Source: Azospirillum lipoferum (GTDB lineage: Bacteria; Pseudomonadota; Alphaproteobacteria; Azospirillales; Azospirillaceae). From it: a DNA stretch of 64,000 bases. The position numbers were made by a program, and so were the translations under genes. This document shows, piece by piece, positions 44,779-52,063 of this stretch. Numbering within the stretch: the first letter of the stretch is position 1; every line of letters starts with the position of its first letter. The stretch lies in assembly GCF_024170005.1 (NCBI RefSeq), contig NZ_JALJXJ010000010.1, forward strand, positions 186,001-250,000. Reading direction: 5' to 3'. The notes below the pieces were generated by a model. The model was not told the DNA's origin, did no database searches, and saw only the letters and a program-made list of their open reading frames with translations.

Positions 44779-45267
44779 TCACTGGTTGGCGACGACCGGA
44801 AAGTCCCAGCCTTCGGCTGTGGCAGCGACCGTGGCTGCTGCTGCCGCAACCGGCAGCCCCTCGCCCGACAGCTCTTCCAACTGGCGGCGGATCAGGTCGC
44901 GGACGCTGACGACGCCGACCAGGGTCGTGCCCTCCAGCACCGGGACATGGCGGATGCCGTGTTCGTCCATCAGGCTCAGCACATGGCGCACCGGGTCGGA
45001 CGGGCTGCAGCAATAGGGATCGCGCGTCATCAGCGTCGATACCGCCTGCTCCAGGATGGCTGGCCCGCGGTCGACCAGCGCGCGGACCACGTCGCGTTCG
45101 GAAATGACGCCGACCACCGTGTTGCCTTCGGTGCGGCAGACGTCCTTGACCACCAGCGCGCCGGTGTTCTCCGCCTTCATCAGGCGCAGCGCCGTGGTCA
45201 CCGTTTCATTGATGCGCACCATGCCGATGCGCGTGCCCTTCTTGCGGAGAATGTCTTCGACCTTCAT
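44779..45267 (-). CDS. CBS-pair protein (copy 1)
   Basis: A 162-residue protein made of two CBS motifs: about 5-65 (LMKAENTGALVVKDV, GVISERDVVRAL) and 75-135 (LMDEHGIRHVPVLE, LVGVVSVRDLI). Such pairs bind adenine nucleotides or NADH and report energy state. The C-terminal 28 residues are Ala-rich. It is a clear paralogue of the protein at 50563 and starts 78 bp after the PanE-like gene, placing it between the reductase and the transhydrogenase. A role in sensing nucleotide state for this unit is inference. Confidence 0.85.
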   Translation of the reverse strand: MKVEDILRKKGTRIGMVRINETVTTALRLMKAENTGALVVKDVCRTEGNTVVGVISERDVVRALVDRGPAILEQAVSTLMTRDPYCCSPSDPVRHVLSLMDEHGIRHVPVLEGTTLVGVVSVRDLIRRQLEELSGEGLPVAAAAATVAATAEGWDFPVVANQ

Positions 45268-45345
45268 GACGCTCCACCCCCCTTTGAGACGGCCGGCATG
45301 ACCCTTGTCCGGGTCTGCGCCGGCCGCGTCAGCTGACTTATCTGC

Positions 45346-46377
45346 TTACTGGGCCGCCACCGCTTCCGGCGTGCGTGCGGGAGCGGCCGCAGGCTGTGGC
45401 CGGCTGTAGCAGCCGGCGGTCTCGCCCCGCTGCTTCACCAGCGCCAGCACCACGTCGATGGTCGGCGTCGGCACGCCCACCATGCGGCCCATCTCCTGCA
45501 CCACCGACAGCAGCGGATCGATCTCCATCGGCCGGCCGCGCTCCAGGTCCTGGAGCATGGAGGTCTTGTGCGCGCCCACGGCGGCGGCGCCGTTGATGCG
45601 GCGCTCCACATCGACGCGGAAATGGACGCCCAGCTTGTCGCCGATGTCCTTGGCCTCCAGCATCATGGCCTTGGCGACGGCACGGGTCTCGGCATCGCCG
45701 CAGATGACCTCCAGCGTGCCGTGGGTCAGCGCGCTGATCGGGTTGAAGCAGAGATTGCCCCACAGCTTCAGCCAGATCTCGTCGCGGATGCGGTCGAGCA
45801 CGGGCGCGCGCAGGCCGCCGGCCTCCATCGCCTGGGACAGGGCGACGACGCGGTCCGACTTGGACCCGTCCGGCTCGCCGAGGGAGAATTTGTCGCCATA
45901 GACATGCTGGATGACGCCGGGCTCCACCACCTCGGTCGCCGGATAGACGACGCAGCCGATGGCGCGTTGCGGCCCCAGGCCCTTCCACTGGACCGAACCG
46001 GGATCGACGGTCTCCAGCGTACGGCCGTCGAACTCGCCGCCGGTGCCGTAGAAATACCAATAGGGAATGCCGTTGACGGCGGTGACGACGGCGGTGTCGT
46101 CACCCAGCAGCGGTTGCATCGCGGGCACGACACCGGGGACGGAGTGGGCCTTCAGCGCGATGATGACGTAATCCTGCGGGCCGAGTTCGGCCGGGTTGTC
46201 GGTGCAGCGGGGATGGACGACGGTCTTCTCCTCCCCCATCAGCAAGGTGACGCCGTTCTCGCGCATCGCCGCCAGATGCGCACCACGCGCCACCAGACTG
46301 ACTTCGGCGCCCGCCTGGTGCAGGCGAACGCCGAGATAGCCGCCGATGGCCCCGGATCCGTAGATGCAAATCTTCAT
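45346..46377 (-). CDS. PanE-family reductase, candidate oxalyl-CoA reductase
   Basis: A 343-residue protein of the 2-dehydropantoate 2-reductase family. The NADP Rossmann motif is IYGSGAIGGYLG (5-16), followed by IALKAHSV with Lys near 75, WLKLWGNLCFNPIS with the family catalytic Lys near 205, and the C-terminal RGRPMEID. A PanE paralogue of Methylobacterium extorquens (PanE2) was reported to be the NADPH-dependent oxalyl-CoA reductase that makes glyoxylate. Here the gene is between two oxalate-related blocks, under a TGGTATACCA palindrome, and followed by transhydrogenase genes. A true ketopantoate reductase remains possible. Confidence 0.8.
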   Translation of the reverse strand: MKICIYGSGAIGGYLGVRLHQAGAEVSLVARGAHLAAMRENGVTLLMGEEKTVVHPRCTDNPAELGPQDYVIIALKAHSVPGVVPAMQPLLGDDTAVVTAVNGIPYWYFYGTGGEFDGRTLETVDPGSVQWKGLGPQRAIGCVVYPATEVVEPGVIQHVYGDKFSLGEPDGSKSDRVVALSQAMEAGGLRAPVLDRIRDEIWLKLWGNLCFNPISALTHGTLEVICGDAETRAVAKAMMLEAKDIGDKLGVHFRVDVERRINGAAAVGAHKTSMLQDLERGRPMEIDPLLSVVQEMGRMVGVPTPTIDVVLALVKQRGETAGCYSRPQPAAAPARTPEAVAAQ

Positions 46378-46523
46378 GCCGGATTCCCCTCTCCCCCGAT
46401 TTCACTTTTTGAATGCTGTGGGGCTGGACGACGCCAGCCTGCCCACACCGGCCGCATCCATCGGCTGACCGGTTGCTTTGCAGCGGCATCCAACAGTCTG
46501 TCGCGCAAACTGTGTCTGGAGTT

Positions 46524-46545
46524 TGGTATACCACATACCGTATGT
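46524..46545. promoter_or_regulatory. double palindrome upstream of the PanE-like gene
   Basis: TGGTATACCA (46524-46533) is a perfect 10-bp palindrome; it is followed with one shared base by ACATACCGTATGT (46533-46545), an odd perfect palindrome. The pair lies 147 bp upstream of the reductase start. It is the most symmetric member of the operator series in this region. Confidence 0.6.
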
Positions 46546-46603
46546 CAATGCGGAATGTGGGGGCACGGTTGAGATTGCGGGCGCCGGCTACACTCCGTTC
46601 GGA

Positions 46604-47347
46604 TCAGGCTCCCTTCGCAAAGAAGTACAGGGTCAGCACCGTTCCGATGATCACCACCAGCGTCTTCAGCAGTTTCGGATCGACCCGCTTCGCCCCCATG
46701 GCACCGGCATAGCCGCCGGCAATCGCCGCCACCGCCATCGCTGCGGTCTCTGGCCAGGACACCGCTCCGGCGACGATGAAGGTGCCGACCGCCGCCGCGT
46801 TCATCAGCATCGCCAGCAGAAGCCGCAGTCCGTTCATGGCGTGGATATCGCGCAACCCGAACAGGGTCAGCGCCGCCAGCATCAGGAAGCCGATGCCGCC
46901 GCCGAAATAGCCGCCATAGATTGAGATCAGGAACTGCACCACCAGCACGCTACGCCCGCCCAGCCGCAGCCTGGAGACGATCCCCGGCGCATAGGCGCCG
47001 ACGGCGAAGACGGATGTCGCGAACAGCAACAGCCACGGCACGAAGCGTGCGAAGACCGCATTCGGCGTCAGCAGCAGAAGCAGCGCGCCGGCCAGCCCGC
47101 CGACGAGGCTGAGGGCGGCGAAGACGGGGACATTCACCTGACCACCGGCCGCGATCTCCCGCCGGTAGGCCCAGCTGCTGGCTGCCTGTCCCGGAAACAG
47201 CGCCACCGTGCTGGAGGCATTGGCGGCGACCGGCGGTACCCCGGCGAACAGCAGGGCCGGAAAGGTGATGAAGGCGCCGCCCCCGGCGACGGCGTTCAAC
47301 GCCCCCGACGAAAAGGCGGCCAGCATCAGGACGAGAATACCCAACAT
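46604..47347 (-). CDS. TauE/SafE family membrane transporter
   Basis: A 247-residue protein with about eight helices in two repeats, each with the family pattern (AFSSGALNAVAGGGAFITFPALL at the first, IYGGYFGGGIGFLMLAAL at the second). TauE/SafE proteins export or import sulfite, sulfonates or other small organic anions. It is transcribed toward the PanE-like promoter and has its own 18-bp palindrome at 47390. A role in carboxylate movement is possible given its neighbours, but no substrate can be read. Confidence 0.85.
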   Translation of the reverse strand: MLGILVLMLAAFSSGALNAVAGGGAFITFPALLFAGVPPVAANASSTVALFPGQAASSWAYRREIAAGGQVNVPVFAALSLVGGLAGALLLLLTPNAVFARFVPWLLLFATSVFAVGAYAPGIVSRLRLGGRSVLVVQFLISIYGGYFGGGIGFLMLAALTLFGLRDIHAMNGLRLLLAMLMNAAAVGTFIVAGAVSWPETAAMAVAAIAGGYAGAMGAKRVDPKLLKTLVVIIGTVLTLYFFAKGA

Positions 47348-47389
47348 GATCGACCCACCCCTTTCGATCCGTGTTGACGAGGCAATTCG

Positions 47390-47407
47390 TATTCTGTATA
47401 CAGAATA
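47390..47407. promoter_or_regulatory. 18-bp perfect palindrome upstream of the TauE/SafE gene
   Basis: TATTCTGTATACAGAATA is a perfect palindrome 43 bp upstream of the start codon. Its centre GTATAC matches the oxalate-region motif, but the flanks (TATTCT/AGAATA) differ from TGG/CCA, so a different FCD-type GntR protein may bind it. Confidence 0.65.
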
Positions 47408-47488
47408 TCAGTCTCCGACGGTGTTCTCTGCCGGGGATCTGATTGCCGGGAGATTGCAGGTCGTGAATGCGGTTCACGATCGATCTCC

Positions 47489-47545
47489 CAAAACGCGACA
47501 AACCGACACCGGGACCAATGCGGTGGTCCCGATGCCGGTTTGTCG
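47489..47545 (-). terminator. long terminator hairpin of the second antiporter gene
   Basis: Arms at 47496-47517 and 47524-47545 pair over 22 positions with two mismatches around a 6-base loop; read leftward the stem is followed by CGTTTTGG. A further 7-bp hairpin (TCGTGAA/TTCACGA) lies at 47461-47479, and a 10-bp inverted pair (GAGTTCCGGT/ACCGGAACTC) at 47595-47628 is closer to the stop. The three stem-loops together end transcription before the TauE promoter. Confidence 0.75.
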
Positions 47546-47638
47546 TGTCGTTTGGCGGTGGTAATTCTGCCTTTACCTGGGCCGCCCTTATCCAGAGTTC
47601 CGGTCGGCCCCCCGGTCAACCGGAACTCCGTATTCCTT

Positions 47639-48943
47639 TCAATCGGCGCCTTCGGTCACCAGCTTGCCGACCGGCTGGGTGGTGTCCTCGGCGATCTGGC
47701 GGGCACGCATCGGCTTCAGGACGAACAGGGCCATGAAGGCGGCGATGGCGTTGACCGCGGCGGCGAAGAAGAACACCGCCTGCCAGCTTCCGGTGGAGCT
47801 CACGATCACGTTGGCGAAGGGAACGACCAGCGACGCGGTGCCCTTGGCGGTGTAGAGCAGGCCGGCGTTGGTGGTGGCGAACTTCGATCCGAAGCTGTCG
47901 GCGCAGCAGGACGGGAACAGGCTGTAGATCTCGCCCCAGGCGAAGAACACCAGACCGGTCAGGACGACGAAGGCGACCGGGTTGTGGCCCCACTGGTTCA
48001 GCGCCAGGATGCCGACCGCTTCGATGGCGAAGGCGACGAACATCGTGTTTTCACGGCCGATATGGTCGGACACCCAGCCGAAGAAGGGACGGGTCACGCC
48101 GTTCAGCACGCGGTCGATGGTCAGCGCGAAGGTCAGCGCCGGCAGGGTCAGGCCCAGGATGCTGACGGGCATGCCGTCGAGGTGGAAGTCCTTGGCGATC
48201 GGGCCGAGCTGGGCGGTGGCCATCAGACCGCCGGCGGCGACCATGACGAACATCAGGTACATTACCCAGAAGACCGGCGACTTCAGCGTCTCCTGCGGGG
48301 TGTAGTTGCGGCGGCTCTGCGAGATGTTGGTCTTGTTCTTCGGCAGCAGGGCCGGGTCGGCTTCCTTCAGGAACCAGGCCAGCGCGAAGACGATCAGTCC
48401 CTGGCCGAGACCGAACACCAGGAAGGTCTGCTCGAAGCCCGACGCCTGGATCATGTTGGCGATCGGAACGACGGTGAGCGCGGAGCCGGCGCCGAAGCCG
48501 GCGGCCGTCAGGCCGGCGGCCAGACCACGGCGGTCGGGGAACCACTTCAGCGCGTTGCCGACGCAGGTGCCATAGACGCCGCCGGCGCCGATGCCGCCGA
48601 TGGCCGCACCGAGATACAGCAGCGCCAGCGAGTCGGCGAACGAGTTGATGACCCAGGCCAGCGCGCACAGCACGCCGCCGATCAGAACGACGATGCGGGG
48701 ACCGAACTTGTCGACGAACCAGCCTTCGACCGGCACCAGCCAGGTTTCGGTCACGACGAAAATGGTGAAGGCGACCTGGATGGCGGCACGACCCCAATGA
48801 TACTTCTCATCGATGGGGTTGACGAACAGCGTCCAGCCATATTGCAGGTTCGCAATCATCGACATACAGATTACGCCGATGACCAACTGCATCCAGCGGC
48901 CGCCGAGCGGTGCTCCCTGCGCCTCCGAATTCGTATGCTGCAT
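47639..48943 (-). CDS. oxalate/formate antiporter-like MFS transporter (copy 2)
   Basis: A 434-residue twelve-helix carrier, highly similar to the one at 33371 throughout (for example GVICMSMIANLQYGWTLFV and GTCVGNALKWFPDRRGLAAG). It starts at ATG 48943 after AGGAGGAG. The central loop differs (LPKNKTNISQSRRN instead of the RGGSAPQRRQ stretch), so the two copies are not recent duplicates. The 28-bp operator at 49166-49193, nearly identical to that of the gntR2-oxc-frc unit, lies 223 bp upstream. This makes it the best candidate for the oxalate importer of the pathway. Confidence 0.88.
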   Translation of the reverse strand: MQHTNSEAQGAPLGGRWMQLVIGVICMSMIANLQYGWTLFVNPIDEKYHWGRAAIQVAFTIFVVTETWLVPVEGWFVDKFGPRIVVLIGGVLCALAWVINSFADSLALLYLGAAIGGIGAGGVYGTCVGNALKWFPDRRGLAAGLTAAGFGAGSALTVVPIANMIQASGFEQTFLVFGLGQGLIVFALAWFLKEADPALLPKNKTNISQSRRNYTPQETLKSPVFWVMYLMFVMVAAGGLMATAQLGPIAKDFHLDGMPVSILGLTLPALTFALTIDRVLNGVTRPFFGWVSDHIGRENTMFVAFAIEAVGILALNQWGHNPVAFVVLTGLVFFAWGEIYSLFPSCCADSFGSKFATTNAGLLYTAKGTASLVVPFANVIVSSTGSWQAVFFFAAAVNAIAAFMALFVLKPMRARQIAEDTTQPVGKLVTEGAD

Positions 48944-49165
48944 CTTCTATCTCCTCCTAGGAAGCGGTTCTCTGCCGGTTCGGGCGTCGCTTCTGTTTTG
49001 ATGCTTTAGGCGTTTTCTTTGGGTGTCTTCCGAGATGCTTTGGATTTTGATGCGGTCATTTGCTGTGGGTGGTGGCGCGGCGAGGATGCGGCCTCGGGGC
49101 GCTCCACTGTTTTGGGGGTCGGGTTTTCGTCCCCCGCCAGACCGGTGCGGTCCTGGTCCGATCTG

Positions 49166-49193
49166 GAATTATCAATATGGTATACCAGATGCC
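49166..49193 (-). promoter_or_regulatory. 28-bp operator element, copy near antiporter 2
   Basis: Read on the minus strand this is GGCATCTGGTATACC, then A-TAT-T, then GATAATTC. It differs at only two positions from the element at 58996-59023 and contains the palindrome TGGTATACCA at 49178-49187. The conservation of flanks in addition to the palindrome implies a common origin or selection for an extended binding site of the GntR paralogues. Confidence 0.75.
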
Positions 49194-49333
49194 GAATGCG
49201 GCGCAAGTGATTAGTGGAAGGGGCGAACTGTTTCCGCAGGCTGCATTCGCGCTGCTGTTTGGCGTGACATCCGGCTTTTGGTTTTCCGGCACGCGGAAAG
49301 CTCGGCAGGCCAGCTTTTGGCCGGACAATCTAT

Positions 49334-49350
49334 TGGCATATGGTATGCCA
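49334..49350. promoter_or_regulatory. TGGCATA-TGG-TATGCCA inverted repeat, candidate operator
   Basis: Perfect 7-bp arms separated by three bases, overlapping a TGGTATGCCA version of the motif (49341-49350). It lies 70 bp upstream of the GNAT start, in a good position for promoter control. Confidence 0.55.
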
Positions 49351-49419
49351 GAGCCAGGGACATGTCGCTGGCATCGATGCCTTCCCGGCAGAACCCATAT
49401 TGATAAGGAGTCGACCGCC

Positions 49420-49863
49420 ATGGACCAGCAGCAGAACATCGAGATCGTCGTGGCGCGTGACGATGCCGATATCGCCGCCAGCTACCCGATCATGAAGGAG
49501 CTGCGGACCCACATGACCGACCCTGAGGCCTACCGCGCGCAGATTCGCCGCCAGATGGACGATGGCTACAACCTCGCCCTGCTGCGGCTGGACGGCGAGA
49601 TCGCCGGCTGCGGCGGCTTCCGCGTTCACGAGACGCTGTCGCGCGGCCGCTATATGTATGTCGAGGATCTGGTGACCAGCGCCGCCAAGCGGTCCTACGG
49701 GCTGGGCGACAAGCTTTTCGACTGGCTGGCTGGCGAGGCGCGGGAGCGCGGCTGCGCCCAGATGGAGATCATCTCCGGCATCCAGCGCGGCGAGGCCCAC
49801 CGCTTCTATCACCGCAAGCGGATGACCATCAAAAGCTTCCAGTTGGTCCTGCCGCTCGCCTGA
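49420..49863 (+). CDS. GNAT family N-acetyltransferase
   Basis: A 147-residue acetyltransferase-fold protein from ATG 49420 (MDQQQNIEIVVARDD), with AAGGAG upstream. The GNAT core shows MYVEDLVTSAAKRSYGLGDKLFDWL, where the acetyl-CoA loop (usually Q/RxxGxG/A) reads K-R-S-Y-G-L-G, and a C-terminal EIISGIQRGEAHRFYHRKRM. It probably transfers an acyl group from CoA to a small molecule or protein. Its promoter carries a member of the TGGTATACCA series, so it may belong to the oxalate regulon. Confidence 0.85.
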   Translation: MDQQQNIEIVVARDDADIAASYPIMKELRTHMTDPEAYRAQIRRQMDDGYNLALLRLDGEIAGCGGFRVHETLSRGRYMYVEDLVTSAAKRSYGLGDKLFDWLAGEARERGCAQMEIISGIQRGEAHRFYHRKRMTIKSFQLVLPLA

Positions 49864-49874
49864 CCGGAAACGAA

Positions 49875-49904
49875 AAAGACGGCCTGGAGAGGCCGTCTTT
49901 CTTA
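49875..49904. terminator. bidirectional Rho-independent terminator
   Basis: AAAGACGGCCT (49875-49885) and AGGCCGTCTTT (49890-49900) form a perfect 11-bp stem with a GGAG loop, flanked by A-run on the left and TTTCTT on the right. It separates the convergent GNAT and small membrane protein genes. Confidence 0.9.
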
Positions 49905-49929
49905 CGATGAAGAACCGGAAGAGCCAAGA

Positions 49930-50151
49930 TCAGAAGGCGCGCGGAAAGCTCGCCCAGGCCGGACCCGGCGGCAGTTCGTCTTCCGGCTCCTTCAGATCGG
50001 CTTCGGTCGGGTTGGCGAGGCGAAGCGGCGCGGAAGAGAAATCGCGCTGCGACTTGCCCGCATTGGCGATCTGCATCGACAGGATGTAGTGGACGGTGCC
50101 GCCGAAGACGGACAGCACAAGCGCCAGAACCAGCATTTCCAACATGTTCAT
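49930..50151 (-). CDS. small membrane protein, 73 residues
   Basis: A 73-residue protein from ATG 50151 (MNMLEMLVLALVLSVFGG), with GGAGCG upstream. The first 27 residues form one membrane helix, ending HYILSMQIANAGKSQ; the rest is polar and Pro/Glu-rich (ADLKEPEDELPPGP) and ends ASFPRAF. The longer open frame to 50319 is not convincing. A TGGTATACAA element lies about 98 bp upstream. Its position between regulated genes suggests a partner of a membrane carrier or enzyme, but I recognise no family. Confidence 0.6.
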   Translation of the reverse strand: MNMLEMLVLALVLSVFGGTVHYILSMQIANAGKSQRDFSSAPLRLANPTEADLKEPEDELPPGPAWASFPRAF

Positions 50152-50248
50152 CGCTCCAGTGTCTCGGTGGGGTGCTTTTTTTTGTTTGGTCGGCTTCGGC
50201 GTGACAATTCCGTTATGACGCAGCGCAGCAAATGGATCAAGTTTTTTG

Positions 50249-50258
50249 GTATACAAGG
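50249..50258. promoter_or_regulatory. TGGTATACAA element, candidate GntR operator
   Basis: Nine of ten positions match TGGTATACCA. On the minus strand, toward the small membrane protein, the flank reads GGCATCGTGTACC then TTGTATACCA, which echoes the GGCATC...GTATACC arrangement of the 28-bp element. Confidence 0.5.
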
Positions 50259-50456
50259 TACACGATGCCGGACATGCGTATGCCGCATGCCTTCCTTGAT
50301 TTGCATGCGTAGCAAACATATCGCATTGCCAACATTCTTGCTCTGCTGCCTTGGTATTATGGATCCAACAGCGCCGGCTTCGATGCGCTGCACCATCATA
50401 TGAATCGACCTGGAAATAGGCCCGTTTACGAAATTGTTTGATTGGCGTACTGTATT

Positions 50457-50466
50457 TGGCATACCA
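50457..50466. promoter_or_regulatory. TGGCATACCA element, candidate GntR operator
   Basis: Nine of ten positions match TGGTATACCA. It lies 97 bp upstream of the second CBS gene, in the promoter region. Confidence 0.5.
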
Positions 50467-50562
50467 TATTCATAGCACGACGCCCGGCCGGGCGCCCTGC
50501 CGCCCCACAGACGGGCCGCCCCAAGGTTTTCCCGCCAGCCGCAGCCGATCAGGAGCCACGCC

Positions 50563-51018
50563 ATGAAGGTCGAACATATCCTGCGCACCAAGCAAGCCCG
50601 CGTCGTCGCCGTGCGGACCAGTGCAACGGTCGCCGATGCCATCCGCCTGATGAAGGCGGAGAACATCAGTGCCCTGGTCGTCAAGGACGTCTGCCGCACC
50701 GAAGGCAACACGCTGGCCGGCGTCCTGTCGGAACGCGACATCGTCCATGCGCTGCTGGAGCGCGGCGGCTCGCTGCTGTCGATGCCGGTGTCGCAGCTGA
50801 TGACCCGCCAGCCGGTGACCTGCGCCCCGTCCGACAGCGTGCAGAAGGCGTTGCAGCTGATGGACCAGCACCACATCCGCCACCTTCCGGTCCTGGAGGA
50901 CGGCCATCTGGTCGGCGTCGTCAGCGCGCGCGACTTCACCCGCCTGCAATTGCAGGAGCTTGACGGCACCGTCTCCGCGGTCGCGGAGCCGCCGGCCGCC
51001 GCCAGCTACGCCCACTGA
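50563..51018 (+). CDS. CBS-pair protein (copy 2)
   Basis: A 151-residue protein with two CBS motifs (about 5-65 and 72-132), closely related to the one at 44779: both begin MKVE-ILR and share LMKAEN, ALVVKDVCRTEGNT and RHVPVLE/RHLPVLE. Adenine-nucleotide binding is the family norm. It has its own operator-like promoter and is followed by a hairpin. Having one CBS copy in each regulated block suggests a common function in the oxalate region. Confidence 0.85.
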   Translation: MKVEHILRTKQARVVAVRTSATVADAIRLMKAENISALVVKDVCRTEGNTLAGVLSERDIVHALLERGGSLLSMPVSQLMTRQPVTCAPSDSVQKALQLMDQHHIRHLPVLEDGHLVGVVSARDFTRLQLQELDGTVSAVAEPPAAASYAH

Positions 51019-51034
51019 TCCATCCCACCCCAGC

Positions 51035-51069
51035 GGCGCCGCCGGCACATCCTGTCCGGCGGCGCCTTT
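51035..51069 (+). terminator. GC-rich hairpin after the second CBS gene
   Basis: GGCGCCGCCGG (51035-51045) and CCGGCGGCGCC (51056-51066) form a perfect 11-bp stem with a 10-base loop, followed by TTTG. It begins 16 bp after the stop codon. The short T-run makes this a weaker terminator. Confidence 0.65.
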
Positions 51070-51089
51070 GCCATGGGAGAGCCCGCCCC

Positions 51090-52019
51090 GTGACCACCCT
51101 GATCTTCACCCATCACGACTGCTTCGCGCACGACACCGGCCCCGGCCATCCGGAGGCGCCGGAACGGTTGGCGGTGGTCTGGCAGGTGCTCGACCGGCCG
51201 GAGTTCCGCGATCTGGAGCGCCGGTCCGCCCCGGAAGCCGATGTGGAGCAGCTGTCGCGCGTCCATGAGCGCTCTTACGTCGAGGCCGTGCTGGAGGCGG
51301 TGCCGTCCGATGGCTATCAACGGCTGGACGGCGACACGCTGCTGTCGCCGGGATCCCGCGGCGCGATCCTGCGCGCGGCCGGGTCGGTCTGCGCAGCGGT
51401 CGACGCCGTGCTGGCCGGCGAGGCGACCAACGCCTTCTGCGCCGTGCGCCCCTGCGGCCACCATGCCGAACCCGCCCGCGCCATGGGATTCTGCGTCTTC
51501 AACAACATCGCCGTCGGGGCCCTGCATGCCCGCAAGGTGCATGGGCTGACCCGTGTCGCCGTGGTCGATTTCGACGTCCATCACGGCAACGGCACCCAGG
51601 CGATGTTCGCCGACGACCCCGATCTGTTCTTCGCCTCCACCCACCAGTCGCCGCTCTATCCCGGCACCGGCAATTCGTGGGAGCGTGGGGTGGACGGCAA
51701 CATCCTGAACCTGCCGCTGGAGCCCTACAGCGGCTCCGTCGAGTTCCGCCAGGCGGTGGAGCGCGCCATCCTGCCGGCGTTGGAAGCATTCCAGCCGGAG
51801 CTGCTGCTGATCTCCGCCGGCTTCGATGCGCACAAGCGCGATCCGCTGGCCCAGCTCGGCCTGACGGCGGAGGATTTCGAATGGGTGACGCGCAAGCTGG
51901 TCGAGCTTGCCGACCGCGTCTGCGGCGGCCGGGTGGTGTCGGCGCTGGAAGGCGGCTATGACGCGACCGGGCTGGCGGAGGGGTGTGCTGCGCATCTGAC
52001 CGCGCTGATGCGGGCGTGA
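51090..52019 (+). CDS. histone deacetylase superfamily hydrolase
   Basis: A 309-residue arginase/deacetylase-fold zinc enzyme. Visible are the entry motif HPEAPERL, the catalytic HH in VRPCGHHAEP, the zinc ligands D and H in VDFDVHHGNGTQ and D in SAGFDAHKRDPL, and LEGGYD near the end. Bacterial members deacetylate acetylated amines (for example polyamines or acetoin-utilisation targets). It follows the CBS gene on the same strand; a link with the GNAT protein at 49420 as an acylation/deacylation pair is conceivable but unproven. Confidence 0.88.
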   Translation: MTTLIFTHHDCFAHDTGPGHPEAPERLAVVWQVLDRPEFRDLERRSAPEADVEQLSRVHERSYVEAVLEAVPSDGYQRLDGDTLLSPGSRGAILRAAGSVCAAVDAVLAGEATNAFCAVRPCGHHAEPARAMGFCVFNNIAVGALHARKVHGLTRVAVVDFDVHHGNGTQAMFADDPDLFFASTHQSPLYPGTGNSWERGVDGNILNLPLEPYSGSVEFRQAVERAILPALEAFQPELLLISAGFDAHKRDPLAQLGLTAEDFEWVTRKLVELADRVCGGRVVSALEGGYDATGLAEGCAAHLTALMRA

Positions 52020-52063
52020 GGGGGAGCGTCGGCTACCCCCGCCCTGGGTCGTCGCCGACGACG

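Larger units (their letters stand above)
48944..49419. other. 476-bp divergent regulatory gap
   Basis: No supported gene lies between the second antiporter and the GNAT gene. Several short open frames exist on both strands but lack ribosome sites and protein character. The gap contains the 28-bp operator element (49166-49193) and the inverted repeat at 49334-49350. Confidence 0.6.
50152..50562. other. 411-bp divergent regulatory gap
   Basis: The gap lies between the 73-residue protein and the second CBS gene and contains no convincing gene. It is unusually AT-rich for this window. It holds two operator-like elements (50249-50258 and 50457-50466) and the inverted repeat CATGCG/CGCATG at 50275-50291. 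Confidence 0.6.

Noticed and set aside
49019..49214. Several 60- to 66-codon frames on both strands between antiporter 2 and the GNAT gene
   Set aside because: They lack ribosome sites and protein-like composition and overlap the operator region.
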